NCBI GenBank assembly: GCA_016198645.1
Contig: JACQIE010000077.1
Location: 1-5,322 of the forward strand
From: Candidatus Aenigmatarchaeota archaeon
GTDB lineage: Archaea; Aenigmatarchaeota; Aenigmatarchaeia; GW2011-AR5
Direction of reading: 5' to 3'
DNA: 5,322 bases
In this document: positions 5,176 through 5,322 of the stretch, in pieces
Position numbering within the stretch: position 1 is the stretch's first letter
Layout: each line of letters opens with the position of its first letter
Made by a program: the position numbers and the translations under genes
Notes under the pieces: model-generated
What the model was told of the DNA's origin: nothing
Seen by the model: the letters and a program-made list of their open reading frames with translations, nothing else
Database searches by the model: none

Positions 5176-5322
5176 ATGCTTACCGACAAATTAGAAGAAA
5201 TCGCCAAGAACCGCGGATTCTTCTGGCCGTCGCAGGAGATTTACGGCGGCGTTTCCGGTTTCTACGATTACGGGCCGCTCGGCGCGTTAATGAAAAAGCA
5301 CATACAGGACATGATACTTGAC
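5176..5322 (+). CDS. glyS: Glycyl-tRNA synthetase, N-terminal part (runs off the window)
   Basis: The 49 residues present match the start of the archaeal/eukaryotic dimeric class II glycyl-tRNA synthetase, which charges tRNA-Gly in the cytoplasm. After [14 protein letters not shown] comes the family signature [20 protein letters not shown] (15-34) and then [15 protein letters not shown] leading into motif 1. Family members have roughly 500-600 residues, so only about a tenth is visible and the catalytic motifs 2 and 3 lie outside. The ATG at 5176 is the first in frame and sits just before the conserved region, at the distance expected for a leaderless start from a TATA-like box at 5148-5157. 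The gene is divergent from pheST. Confidence 0.93.
   Translation, partial: MLTDKLEEIAKNRGFFWPSQEIYGGVSGFYDYGPLGALMKKHIQDMILD

Overview
The window is archaeal. The pheS and pheT products are the archaeal/eukaryotic-type phenylalanyl-tRNA synthetase subunits, and the gene entering at the right edge is the archaeal/eukaryotic-type glycyl-tRNA synthetase. The left side carries a short Lrp/AsnC regulator and a MinD-like ATPase of an archaeal style. Tight packing, 1-nt overlaps, TATA-like boxes, and a mix of Shine-Dalgarno and apparently leaderless starts fit a small-genome archaeon. A DPANN lineage such as Micrarchaeota or Diapherotrites is my guess, but the sequence alone does not prove it.

Layout. 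Positions 3-66 hold an exact 32-bp tandem duplication that includes the start of the Lrp/AsnC gene (47-436, +). Then come a MinD/ParA-family ATPase (490-1257, +) and a small Cys/His-rich protein (1263-1415, +) whose ribosome binding site overlaps the minD stop codon. Six bases further on lies the stop of pheT (1422-3050, -), which follows pheS (3050-4291, -) with a TGATG overlap. Upstream of pheS on the same strand is an unrecognised 82-aa ORF (4383-4631, -) with a strong Shine-Dalgarno and AT-rich codon use unlike pheST. Positions 4632-5175 hold no convincing gene. They contain a very good plus-strand TATA box at 4850-4859 followed by a chain of hairpins, then the promoter elements of glyS (5176 to beyond 5322, +).

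How the parts work together. PheS and PheT form the (alpha-beta)2 enzyme that charges tRNA-Phe. GlyRS, divergently encoded about 0.9 kb away, charges tRNA-Gly, so the right half is a translation block interrupted by a lower-GC segment of about 0.9 kb (4292-5175). The left half pairs a possible metabolite-sensing regulator with a membrane-associating positioning ATPase and a probable metal-binding microprotein. Their functional link is not known.

The least explained parts are the Cys-rich microprotein, the apparent loss of the N-terminal winged-helix domain of PheS next to a foreign-looking ORF, and the promoter-led hairpin region before glyS, which may be an RNA gene or a long leader. No CRISPR array, tRNA, rRNA or intact mobile element was found.
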